From Argopecten irradians (Eukaryota > Mollusca > Bivalvia > Pectinida > Pectinidae), in contig NC_091137.1 in NCBI RefSeq assembly GCF_041381155.1, positions 14,503,765 to 14,567,764 of the forward strand: 64,000 bases of DNA, given 5' to 3'. Of the stretch, positions 26,701-37,373 are shown piece after piece. Position numbers and translations under genes: made by a program. Each line of letters starts with the position of its first letter. Position 1 is the stretch's first letter. The notes below the pieces were generated by a model. It saw only the letters and a program-made list of their open reading frames with translations, was not told where the DNA came from and searched no databases.

Positions 26701-29700
26701 CTATATCTCCGCCATTTTGAATCTTATGACCTTGAACTTGGTCATTTTATGTGTCTGAAAGCATGATCTTTCACATCCAATTCAAAACATTTCACCTTTG
26801 AATTTTCATGAATTACGCTAAAATCTACGTTAAAAATGAACGAAACGCCATATTCGGAGGTCTATATTTCCGCCATTTTCAAATTCATGTCTTTGAAATT
26901 AAAAACCAGTACAGACAATAGGCTAAAGCTAACATTTACAAAAATTCAACACTCTACATGAGATGATAAAGGCCCTACGAGCTCACAAATAACGGAAAAA
27001 AAATAAGAAAAATGAAACAAATTGCCATATTTGGAGAGCTATATTTCCGCCATTTTTCTATATAACCCCTTAAAAATAAATAACTTTTGAAGACAAAAGT
27101 TCATACAACATAGGTATGAAAAATCAACACTGTACAACAGGTTTAAAGGCGCTGAAACGTCTCGGGCAAGGACAAATATAAACTAAAAATTTGATTTTTG
27201 ATGTCCTATATCTCCGCCATTTTTTGATCATATGACCTTGAAATTAGTCATTTTATGTACCTGAGAACATGCTCTTTCATATGCGCACTTCGAAACATTT
27301 CTATGGTAAAGTTCATTTTTGACCTTTGTTTGGACCTCATTTGACCCCCTAGTGAACTCGTGACCTTGACATAATTTCTGATAACAAGTAATGAGAAAAA
27401 AAACGTGAATTATCGTGATCTACATGGAGAATGAAACGCACATGTTGTGTAGCGTACGGTTATGAAATTATGAGCGTTTAAAGTTCGTTCGAAAAAAGCA
27501 GTTTTTTTACGTCTGTGACCTTGACCTTGAACGTTATCCTCCAAAGTCGAGCGCACATTTCAAGCACTCATGTACGTACATAACGTGTCCAAATTTCAGC
27601 GCTCTACACCTTTTATTTATAAAGAAGAAGTCGTTTAAAGATTTAAAGCTTTTTGAATCCTGTGACCTTGAATGAATGTCAAGGTCAATAAAAGGAATAA
27701 GTTCTGTAGACATTCGTCCATGCTATATCTATACAAAAATTCAAGCATGTATGTTAAGTATTAAAGGCGCTGAAACCTTTAAAATTTTTGGCGGGAAAAC
27801 GCCAAAATAGCCGTTTTTTTCAAAGGCCTATATCTCCGCCATTTTGGATCTCATGACCTTAAAACTTGTCATTATATATAATCTGAGGGCATGACCTTTC
27901 ATATTCAACTTTCAAAATTTTTCTGTGGTAAATTTCGTTTTTGACCTTTGTTTGACCCCGTAGCGAACTCTTGACCTTGACATAATCTCTGATAACATGC
28001 ATGGGAAAAGCACGCGCAATGTCACGATCTGTCTGAATAACAAAACGTGAACGATGTACAGCGTACAGTAATGAAGTTATGAGCGTTTAAACTTCGTTCC
28101 AAAAAATTGTTTTTTACGTCTGTGACCTTGACCTTGAACATTTTTGTAAAAAAATCGAACGTACATTTCCAGATCTTATGTACATTCATAACATGTCCAA
28201 AGTTTGAGCGTCGTACCTTATTCCGTCCTGAGATATCCTGCTAACAAGATTTGTGGAAATAAGAAAAAAAAAGAAAAATAAGAATAAGAAGAAACTAGAT
28301 TTGATCGCGATCAAAACACGGGATTTCCACCTATGTAATGATATAAGTAATGTTAGCGAACAGACGATTGCTTGAACGAACGGGCGATCTCACTCAATAT
28401 TAATCAGAAAGCGTTTCTTACGAAAGTAGTCTGGTTCAACCGAAAAAAAACAGATTTAGGGGGAATCCCCCTTTGGGCACAAGATTTCATAGAGAGGTGA
28501 ATATATAGGAGCCTGCTGATTGGATATATTCAGGGTACACCAGTTAATGGTTTATGTGTGGGTCGGACAAATACATGTAGATGTAAAATTTATAAAGAAT
28601 TTTGATAACTTCATTTAACCTGAATAGTAGCAAACGTTAACACTGGTCCTCTATAGGTTCTGTGATCTCAAAACGGCCGGGTAGTTTCTCAAATTGAACC
28701 GGTTGTGTTATTTGAACATCCGGTGTCACAGGTGACAGCTCTGCCACACACATAAAAGGTTTTTTAAACCTGTCAGTTATTGGGTTTGTGCCATTACTTT
28801 TGTTGTTTGTTTGTTCAAATGTACGTCCTATTAACAGCTAGGGTCCACGTAAGGACGGCCTCCCATGGTATGCGGTGTAGCTACACATGTACGTGTTATT
28901 TTACGCAAACATGTGTACATTGTTCATATATACGTGTACAATGTAGAACTTAAAACATCTCGAAAAGTATTCAAAACTAAATGAAGAAAGACCTTCGAAA
29001 CGGCCCGTGTGTATGAGCCCAGGACAGAATTTTAACCCGGCCGCTGATTGGCTGGCTTACTATGAATTTCAAAATTAAAAATGTTTTCTGACAGGTAATT
29101 ATTCCTTGATAACCGTGATATAAATTTGGAAATTCAGATTGAGATTTAGGTTCAAAATATCAATTTTGATAATGAATAGGTAAACACATTAGAATTTGAG
29201 GTTTTTTAAAAGTGCAAAAATTCTCCTTTTCTGATGAAGATCTTGGACCAATGCGCAATAAACACGTACGATTAGAGTTTTAGTATTAGATACCGATTAT
29301 CTCCCTTTGGCCACATCATCATGTAATCACAACTCAAAATCGCTGAAAGTTCTATACCTCCGCCATTTTGAATCATATGACATTGAAATTGGTCATTTTA
29401 AGTGTCTGAAAGCATGATCTTTCACATCCAATTCAAAACATTTCACCTTTGAATTTTCATGAATTACCCTAAAATTTACGTTAAAAAATGAACGAAACGC
29501 CATGATTCGGAGGTCTATATTTCCGCCATTTTCAAATTCATGTCTTTGAAATTAAAAACCTGTACAGACAATAGGCTAAAGCTTTACATTTACAAAAATT
29601 CAACACTCAACATGAGATGATAAAGGCCCTACGAGCTCACAAATAACGAAAAAATAAGAAAATTTGAAACAAATGTGCCATATTTGGAGAGCTATATTTC

Positions 29701-32700
29701 CGCCATTTTTTTCTATATAACCCCTTAAAAATAAATAACTTTTGAAGACAAAAGTTCATACAACACAGGTATGAAAAATCAACACTGTACATACAGGTTT
29801 AAAGGCGCTGAAACGTCTCGTGCAAGGACAAATAAAAACTAAAATTTCGATTTTCGATGTCCTATATCTCCGCCATTTTGAATCTTATGACCTTTGAACT
29901 TGGTCATTTTATGTGTCTGAAAGCATGATCTTTCACATCCAATTCAAAACATTTCACCTTTGAATTTTCATGAATTACCCTAAAATTTACGTTAAAAAAT
30001 GAACGAAACGCCATATTCGGAGGTCTGTATTTTCCGCCATTTTCAAATTCATGTCTTTGAAATTAAAAACCTGTACAGACAATAGGCTAAAGCTAACATT
30101 TACAAAAAATCAACACCCTATATGAGACGATAAAGGCCCTACGAGCTCACAAATAACGGACAAAATAAGAAAATGAAACAAATTGCCATATTTGGAGAGC
30201 TATATATTCGCCATTTTTCTATATAACCCCTTAAAAATAAATAACTTTTGAAGACAAAAGTTCATACAACACAGGTATGAAAAATCAACACTGTACATAC
30301 AGGTTTAAAGGCGCTGAAACGTCTCGTGCAAGGACAAATAAAAACTAAAAATTCGATTTTCGATGTCCTATATCTCCGCCAATTTGAATCTTATGACCTT
30401 GAACTTGGTCATTTTATGTGTCTGAAAGCATGATCTTTCACATCCGATTCAAAAACATTTCACCTTTGAATTTTCATGAATTACCCTAAAATTTACGTTA
30501 AAAAATGAACGAAACGCCATATTCGGAGGTCTATATTTTCCGCCATTTTCAAATTCACATGTCTTTGAAATTAAAAACCTGTACAGACAATAGGCTAAAG
30601 CTTACATTTACAAAAAATCAACACTCTAAATGAGATGATAAAGGGCCCTACGAGCTCACTTTATCTCCAAACCAAACACCAATATTAATAAAAAAAAAAA
30701 AAAAAAGGAAGGGAAAACCATAACAATAAAAGAAAAATCAATCGAATATATTTCCAAAGATGATTGATACTCTTAGTTATTGGCCTTTTGTATGCGTGTC
30801 TTTGATTCGCTCGGTGTCGGTGCGAAACACCTCAGCGCAGTAATAGTGTGGATTTTATATCCGTATCTGGATGCAGACAAATACCAATGCTAATGCTGCC
30901 CTCGAATGATAACATATATAGCTGTAATTGACTTATTCTAGAGGTACAGGTATAGAGAGCGACAGGGAACTTAACGAACAGGACTGGCCACCGGTCTATA
31001 GAATATTGAAAAGATAATTAATATTTGGTTTGATTATTTTTGTCTCTACTATTTGTCTAATTCTAGAAAGTTTCAAACTAGGGGGGGATCTAGTGAAGAA
31101 CTGAGGATATCTGATCAACAACTTAGGATCTGTTGGTCAGTCTAGACAACGACGGATATCACCACAAACCTGTACAGATAAATTCCAACCCTCTGTGGGA
31201 CAACACTCCGAAACAAATGAATGTAGTGCTTCTTCTTTCTGTTGCACAATACCCTCTCATGGTGTAGGCGATCACCTGGAGTTATTCAGCGAGTAGACAA
31301 AACGTTTCCCTTTTGCTTACTTTAGCAATTATATATAACGTTATAAATATTGTTTAATGCGACTTTGTTCCTGCTATAAGGTTCGGTTATCGCCTCCGAA
31401 TATGCTAATTTGACATAGTTGTTTGACAGTACTTTACCTAAATTTGTGTGGCTGGTGTCGTCAACGAAGTAGATGATTACACTCCCGGAACATATGGTTC
31501 TTTCCTCATTATACACATGCAAGATATTCTATAAAAATCGACGCGTATGTCTGCCTGTTCGATCTACATTGTAGTTTATATATCAAAGTCGCGACTGTAT
31601 CTTTGTTCGACCACTGTTTTCTATATATACCACAGGTACCGTGCAGACGGGCGGGTGGTATCTCCTCCAGTACAGAATTACTAACGATGGCACAGGAGGA
31701 GGTAACTTCACAGTAACAGCAGTCTCCGACACACCCGTAAGAACTTCAAACAATATTAATAATTTCAATTATTTACTAGTGTTGTTATTTTAGTGTGAAA
31801 GCATCTGCTGTTGTTCAGATGAAAAGTTTCGCCTCATAGTATTGTTAACCGCTGGGATATTTCTCCGCTAACTTATCTATTGTAGATGTTATAACGTATT
31901 TGCTCTGCGTCCTTCATCTTTATTCAGTTGGTCGTTTTATACATTGCAGAAATATATCCCGTGTTCATAATCGGTTCAATTAATGGCACAAGAATATAAC
32001 TTACAACAAAATATTTGAACTTCAAATGATAAAGGTTAGAATCTATGAACTTTTCAAAGGCCAAGTTAGTAACTAGTAACTGGTTGAAGTTGAAATTTGT
32101 AATACAGAAATTCACTTTAAAATTATTTATATTTAAAACTGGACTTTTATTTGACGATGTTCAATTCCTTTCAGTACCTTACGTTTACCGTCATACCAGA
32201 TTGTGTATACGTCAGAGCTGGACAACACACATATGGTAACGTCACTGTTGACGTCTCAGAATACGCTGTTCCTGGTACAAAAAGGTAAAACTATACTCAA
32301 TGTATATGTATAATCAATGAACCTTAAACTAGATCTAAGATAACCGACTAAACAATAGCAGTAGATGAAATAGTCTTATCGATAAACCAGATATTCAAAT
32401 ACAAATAAAACACTTCAATCCATATCAAATATCTGAATAAAAATATATTTTCATATTGATCAATTTTAAAGATGCTCCACCGCTGACAAATGGTAATCTT
32501 TCACTATCAAAAACAGGAGCAGACGATTTAGTATTTTTCTACAGTTACAAAAGTTACTTACTTTACACAATTACCACCATTGAAAAGTTTGAGCTTCTAA
32601 TTTTACTTCAAGTTAAAAATATGAAAAAGAATTAATTGCATCCCGAAAAAAATCAGTGGTACTATATCTTATATGGAATGAAGTGATTATTGCGCATGCA

Positions 32701-35700
32701 CCAAAGGCTAAATAAATTATTTAATGTTATTTTTTGTGTTAATTAGGCATATATATACACGATTAAACACCAATTATTGTTCAAATGATGAATATCATAT
32801 ATGCTCTGTCGGCGGTGGAGCATCTTTAGGAATATTTTAACTTTTTTTTGCAATGAATTCTAACACTCACTTAAACCTAGTGTTTTCATGACCTCTTGAA
32901 CTCTGATTATGGTATTATTACGCCAGAGCCTAACTGAAAATGTTTATATTGGAAAATAACACACATTGGGCCTAGTAGCAACATATGGATACTGTGCAGT
33001 GGCAATGTAAATATTCATAAATAGCATTTGCATTTTACTGTTGTCCTCACTATATATAAAACGGATGCACTGTGTCGACATGATGACTATGATGCTATTC
33101 AAAATGTTCATTATACATATTATTTGTTAACAGTGATGTCATCGTTCGAGCAACAAATACATCCGGGGACTTCCAGTTCTCCAGCCGAGAACTCTCTATT
33201 GTTGAACCTCCTACTGGTGCCGATACGCATGCGCCTGATTTTTCCACTACAAATATTATTGATAACTGCGACTCCGCTCAGGTATTTAGAAATATTGGAG
33301 TACACTATGAAATACGAAAATTCCCCTTTCAAAATAAAAATAATTTATTTTGGAATTTATTTTAAATTCGTTTCATTTCCATATACATAAGGATGGATAT
33401 TCTTATTTCTACCCTACCGCACAGAGATACCTGCACTTCCGGATAAGATTTCTGTGTCTTAATTAACCAAGGCTAGACAGCCTGCACACGTAGAACATAT
33501 TCGCGTGATAAACAGGAAGTTGTAAAACGTCATATGCAAATAAACATTAATTTGTGCAGTCCAATTGGACAATTCATATCACCTTTGACCCCAAGCTCGT
33601 GCTTTGCGCACCGTGCTGAACTTTGATCTAATGATCATCACAATCGGAAGTCCGTTTGCCTTCACATATTTCGTTGATGTTTACGCGGTGATATAAAATA
33701 AATATATATGTTTATAATTCTTTGACTTTGAATAATTCAACGTGGTATATATTCTTGTATGTTACAATGCAACGAGTTTGACAAAGTTTGTGCCAAAGTA
33801 AAATAATAGAATTAGTAAATAAATACTGTGTTCGCTTTTTGAAATTAAGTAGACTATTACTAGTTTTAAACATTTTCCCTTTGGAAATTATAAGGGCAGA
33901 ATAAGGCTCATTCCCTACCTAGAGAGAAAGACAGGGAAACCATTGGATGAGATTCACGACAGTTTAACCCTAGGCAAACCTCGAGTTGGACAGTCATGGA
34001 TCTCCTACTCGGGTTGAAATTTATCTGTCCTACCCTCAAGGTAGGGAACGATCATATTAACCTTGACAATTCAAATGAAATGAAAATGATGCCAAGGGAC
34101 ATGTTTAAGTTGATCGTAATAACAGGTGATCTGGTGCATGTGTTTTCTTACACTGAACTTTTACAGTCCAGTACTTGGGAGGTGATATTTCAAGTCCAGG
34201 ATGACGAATCCGGTATCCGCAAGGTTGATGTTGATGACCACACAGTTTCCACCATCACCATGGAAACGTTTGATGATGGCCAAGCCAACAAGCCAGTCAA
34301 CGGACACTTAAGGTATAGATTTTAAGAAATTTCCTAACAAATAGATTAACATCATATCATTTTAAAAATAGAAATAGCCTGATGTTCTGCTTTGAACATT
34401 GATGACATCCACAAAACAACGCTAGGTCACCATACGAGGATTGGATAGTTACAACAGAATCTCTTAACAACAAGAATAGCTTTAAATATCAGAACAGATC
34501 AACTTCCATCTTTTATATGTCAAAAGTGGTCCAAATATTATAGGAAATAAAAAATGATATCTGTGTACTTTACCCAATCACGCGGATTTCTTGCTTTCAC
34601 TTTAAGATTCGTCATTTAAACAAGAGTAATTTTGATTAATAAATTATTAGTTGGTGTATAACTTGTTCTCCAAAAGCATTTATTTAATGAAACTTTTCTA
34701 TATAATAAAGTGTAAATACCCTGTTTCTGTGTCTCAGTATACAGTGCTCCAGACAGCAGGTGACGGTGATTGTGGATGACGTGGAGGGCAATGAGGGACG
34801 CTATCTAGTCACACACGTCCGTCATCAGGTGATATTTCTACCTTACCTGGTCATTCTTTTATCATATCTTTTTAGAATTTTATTCGGGTAAAGTAATAAC
34901 AAAACTTTGGTAAGGATCAATTAAAAATGTTTGCATCGTCACAAGGATATCACCTCTGATGGATTATTAGCCTATCTATCCTTGGTGTTTATGTCTGTGT
35001 TATTTCCATATCTAATATCACTATATTATAACTTGCATATGTACTTAGAGCTACATTAGAAATGTTAATTTAAATAGATACGAATCTTACGAACCACGTT
35101 CCACCTCATCACAATAACAATGGTTACATAATCACATGATCATATAACTAATCAAAGTACATATACTTGCACAATACCTTTCTCCAAACATTCACTGATT
35201 TGTCACCGGTTTTAGCCGTGGGAGATTTCTCTGTCAACCCCAGGGTATCACAGATTGCGCGCGCTAACCTTTTGAACCTGAAGACAATTATGTGAAGTCA
35301 TGGCTTCATGCGATGTGACCGTGGTGTGCATTGTCGATGACGTCATCAATATTGACTTGCTGACAATGGAACCATGTTCATGTCGCGATGAAAATGCTTC
35401 TTTTTAGTCTATTTTCTATTCTTTTTCTTTTGTAAATGGGAGAAAAAGAATCATTCCCTACCTATGAGAGTGTGACAACAAAATCACAACCCTCTGAGGA
35501 ATTCCTGAATGTCCAATCCTCGGCAAGCATCGGGTTGGACGTTCGTGAATTACCCCTCGGGTTGTGATTTTGTTGTCACACCCTCTAGGTAGGGAAAGAT
35601 TCTATTAGTCTTTCCACCAACCTGCCAAAAATACAACTCGCAATAGTGGCCCCGTCCAAGTATATATTTTCTATTAGTCGTATATTGACGTTATTTACTT

Positions 35701-35937
35701 GTATTGTTGTAGATGACTCCGTCGTCGAGCGCCACTGGGATAGGGGCATCACATGGGGCACACATTACGGCCATCTTTACAGGAATTTTAGCGGCTTTTC
35801 TGTTGGTGGTGATTTTTGTGACTGTTACCATACAGTGTAAAATGAGATTCTCGCAAAAACGGATTGCTGTGTCTCGTGACACTAGTAACAAAGACAACAA
35901 AACGACGTCACGGAGAATGGTCATGGAAACGTTTTGA
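11793..35937 (+). CDS. Type I membrane protein, hemicentin/VWA7-like without a VWA domain (13 exons)
   Basis: Exons: 11793-11997, 12178-12317, 12816-12963, 13160-13252, 13491-13622, 13891-14063, 14201-14315, 31636-31736, 32175-32284, 33134-33281, 34167-34312, 34738-34828, 35713-35937. All have GT/AG borders, and the 1827 nt give one open frame of 608 residues. A signal peptide (CLARFVFLLLLHPYVCSS) is followed by a Ser/Thr-rich stretch to residue 68 and an acidic-basic linker (69-115). Exons 3-5 encode a beta-rich segment with SVDSTVVTLLVEV, FQVHDPTG, LKIMKIKHP and GEWVILF, which resembles the domain after the VWA in hemicentin and VWA7 proteins. Further beta-sandwich-like segments follow, one with DDESGIRKVDVDD. 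A helix at about 552-574 and a 34-residue basic tail end the protein. Role: probably cell-surface adhesion or matrix, by family only. Homology is by eye; the exon model is stronger than the name. Confidence 0.75.
14292..23100 (+). repeat. 49-bp minisatellite built from the exon 7 / intron 7 junction (about 180 copies)
   Basis: The unit is 24 nt identical to the 3' end of exon 7 (14292-14315) plus the first 25 nt of intron 7 (14316-14340). Almost every copy therefore contains CGCCAG|GTAGGG, the authentic splice donor with its exonic context. Copies differ at a few fixed positions (tacTcacc, taAacacc, cTtaacacc, cAacacacc, AAGTAGGG, GTAGTGTT). Marker variants recur at exact multiples of 49: CAGGTAGTGT at 16671, 19611 and 20836 (60 and 25 units apart), and GGTTTATCTT at about 17366, 18934 and 20159 (32 and 25 units). 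Short minus-strand open frames in here are by-products of the period and not genes. Confidence 0.97.
23101..23236 (+). repeat. Terminal 23-bp subarray lacking the splice donor
   Basis: Six units starting at 23101, 23124, 23147, 23170, 23193 and 23216, each GTTTTACTAC plus ACACCATATCAC and a final T or G. Each equals a 49-bp unit minus 26 bp, the missing part being the exon-derived sequence and the GTAGGG donor. It forms the right edge of the minisatellite. Confidence 0.95.
23237..23861. other. Intron 7 spacer, nothing recognised
   Basis: About 625 bp of non-repetitive intron between the minisatellite and the large repetitive element. No coding signal. Its last 25 bp (23837-23861) are repeated exactly at 30664-30688. 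Confidence 0.6.
23837..23861. repeat. 25-bp direct repeat, left flank of the intron 7 element
   Basis: Identical to 30664-30688 (starts TCTCCAAACC, ends AATATTAA). The two copies bracket the head-to-tail element pair, which suggests a long target-site duplication or a recombination footprint. Confidence 0.85.
23862..28294 (+). mobile_element. Large repetitive element, copy A (family unknown)
   Basis: Begins CTAGATTTGATCGCGATC, including the 16-bp palindrome TTTGATCGCGATCAAA, and ends in an A-rich tail (about 28253-28294). The centre is a tandem array of roughly 470-510-bp units: the landmark ATGTCCTATATCTCC lies at 25221, 25693, 26187, 26696 and 27201. The right part holds a second, older-looking repeat of about 630 bp (TTTTTGACCTTTGTTTG near 27315 and 27940). 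TGACCTTGA motifs are frequent. No open frame of significance, so it is non-autonomous. The A-rich tail suits a retroposed element, but the inner minisatellite is also known from molluscan non-autonomous elements; class is not resolved. Confidence 0.7.
24270..24420 (-). mobile_element. SINE remnant inside copy A
   Basis: TACGTCCTATCAATAGCTAGG followed by CGTAAGGACGGTTTCCCAT is the reverse complement of the tail domain of the SINE at 11093-11291, diverged by several substitutions. The equivalent piece is present in copy B, so it inserted before the copies separated. Confidence 0.6.
28295..30663 (+). mobile_element. Large repetitive element, copy B (3' truncated)
   Basis: Starts exactly where the A-rich tail of copy A ends, with the same CTAGATTTGATCGCGATC head, giving a head-to-tail arrangement. 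It has fewer of the roughly 500-bp tandem units (landmarks at 29857 and 30362). It stops within a unit after GAGCTCAC, lacks the right part and tail seen in copy A, and is followed at once by the 25-bp flanking repeat. Copies A and B are similar but differ by many small indels, so the duplication is not recent. Confidence 0.7.
28790..28940 (-). mobile_element. SINE remnant inside copy B
   Basis: TTGTTTGTTTGTTCAAATG, then ACGTCCTATTAACAGCTAGG and AAGGACGGCCTCCCATG, the reverse complement of a SINE tail including its CAAACAAACAA end. It is better preserved than its counterpart in copy A. Confidence 0.65.
30664..30688. repeat. 25-bp direct repeat, right flank of the intron 7 element
   Basis: Exact match to 23837-23861. 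It is followed by a run of about 17 A residues (30690-30706). Confidence 0.85.
30707..31635 (+). other. 3' end of intron 7
   Basis: Single-copy-looking intron sequence leading to the acceptor TATACCACAG before exon 8 at 31636. No other feature seen. Confidence 0.6.
33909..34052. mobile_element. MITE-like foldback element, copy 1 (intron 10)
   Basis: About 144 bp with inverted ends: left ATTCCCTACCTAGAG and right AGGTAGGGAACGAT. It shares its terminal repeat with the element at 35447-35603 in the same gene. No coding capacity. Confidence 0.65.
35447..35603. mobile_element. MITE-like foldback element, copy 2 (intron 12)
   Basis: About 157 bp. The left end AGAATCATTCCCTACCT pairs with the right end AGGTAGGGAAAGATTCT, and further in GTGTGACAACAAAATCAC pairs with GTGATTTTGTTGTCACAC. 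Near-perfect stems imply a relatively young copy. It lies about 110 bp upstream of the last exon of the membrane-protein gene. Confidence 0.75.
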
Positions 35938-37373
35938 TGTAATACAGGCCTATTATAGACAAATGTAAAACTCTTCTCAAATATATTAAATATGTAAAGC
36001 AAGATGATACTTCTAAGCGAACACTAAAATTCAATGAATTATTTATATGGAAACTTTCTGGCATGTTTATTAAGTCATGCATCTACCATTAATCGCAGAT
36101 TATTTCCGGCACAGGTAGTTACATATATGTATTAATGGGAAATGTTTATTCTACATATTCTATACTATTAGCTGTATGAGTTGTTAAGCACGACCATTCT
36201 ACAGTTTCTGGTTAAGACGTATTAAGATTGTTTCGACTGATTGGCGAGAACGTTCATAAAATGTACCTGGGCCAAGTGTCTATTACCTTAACTTTAAGGA
36301 ATCCCTTAGCTTAAAATACTCCATAGGTAAGCACTACACAGGTTAAGGGAAAATCTTACGATAAGGAGCTTTTCTTAACATTTGTTGTGCATTCCTATGG
36401 AGAACTTTAAGTCAGAGAATTCCAAAAAGTTACGGAATATTGATGCAACTGTGCTTTGACATATGAATATATTAAATGGAGTATGGAATGATGTTTCACG
36501 CCTTGTCCAGAGACATCGCTAAAATATCCATTTCTTTACATTAGCAACATAGTTTTGTAAGTTTCGTTCTACAAGCTTTGGTCAGGACCAATTTTTAAAA
36601 CATAAGTTGAAGTATTCAACGACACGGAAATGGTATATTATTCATAACAGGCAGATAAAGGGTATCAAATGGTTGAAATGTAGGTTAGAGAAGCAATTTG
36701 TGGCGACTTACGTAGTCTAATACTAATACTCTGTACCTATATATAGAAGTATAATTATAAAGATATACATAGACAGGGATCATACAACCTTATTGTAATG
36801 GCTACACTAGCCAATTGACTGAGAGGCAGTATGAATGAAGATAACGTGCCATCAGCACATATATGTGGACGACTGGCAAGGCACTCTCTAACATATAATT
36901 TAAACACAATTTTATATACAACAAAGAATGTATTGATTTAAGAACATTTTACATATGCATAATAACATTAAGTGGAATTTTCAATCAAATCGATTATCTA
37001 TTCTTCATACAGTTCGGCCATCAACTACCGAATAACAAGTGTAAACGTAACGATAACATCACGGAAGCCTTCCGAAGTCCAATATCGTCTACAGATGTAT
37101 GTCCAGGAAAGTCAAATATAATAATTCAACTTCGCCTGTGAATCAAAGTCAATGGTAGTCGATGGGTGTCCAATGTGGTCAATGAGAATCGAATATAGTT
37201 CAAGAAACCAATGACTGTATTACATATTTTGCTACCATGCATCCCATATCATATGATAATAAATTTAATTAATTGCTGCTTAAAAGTGTTTGCATACACA
37301 ATAATCCCGTTGAATGAATGTTCGAATTCGTATTTCCATTTCCGTTCGTCCCATGGGAATGTTACTAATGTTA
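35938..37373. other. 3' flank of the hemicentin/VWA7-like gene; one hairpin
   Basis: Presumed 3' UTR followed by intergenic sequence. Apart from the hairpin at 36298-36423 I see no gene or RNA. Polyadenylation site not identified. Confidence 0.45.
36298..36423. repeat. Imperfect foldback of about 125 bp
   Basis: The left arm contains CTTAAAATACTCCATAGG and the right arm CCTATGGAGAACTTTAAG; outer GGAAT and ATTCC also pair. It could be a small MITE or a structured RNA; nothing decides between them. Confidence 0.55.

Noticed and set aside
23862-28294. Helitron identity for the intron 7 element
   Set aside because: Inner minisatellites fit molluscan non-autonomous elements, but the A-rich end, the missing CTRR hairpin end and the 25-bp flanking repeat do not fit Helitron insertion. 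Class left open.
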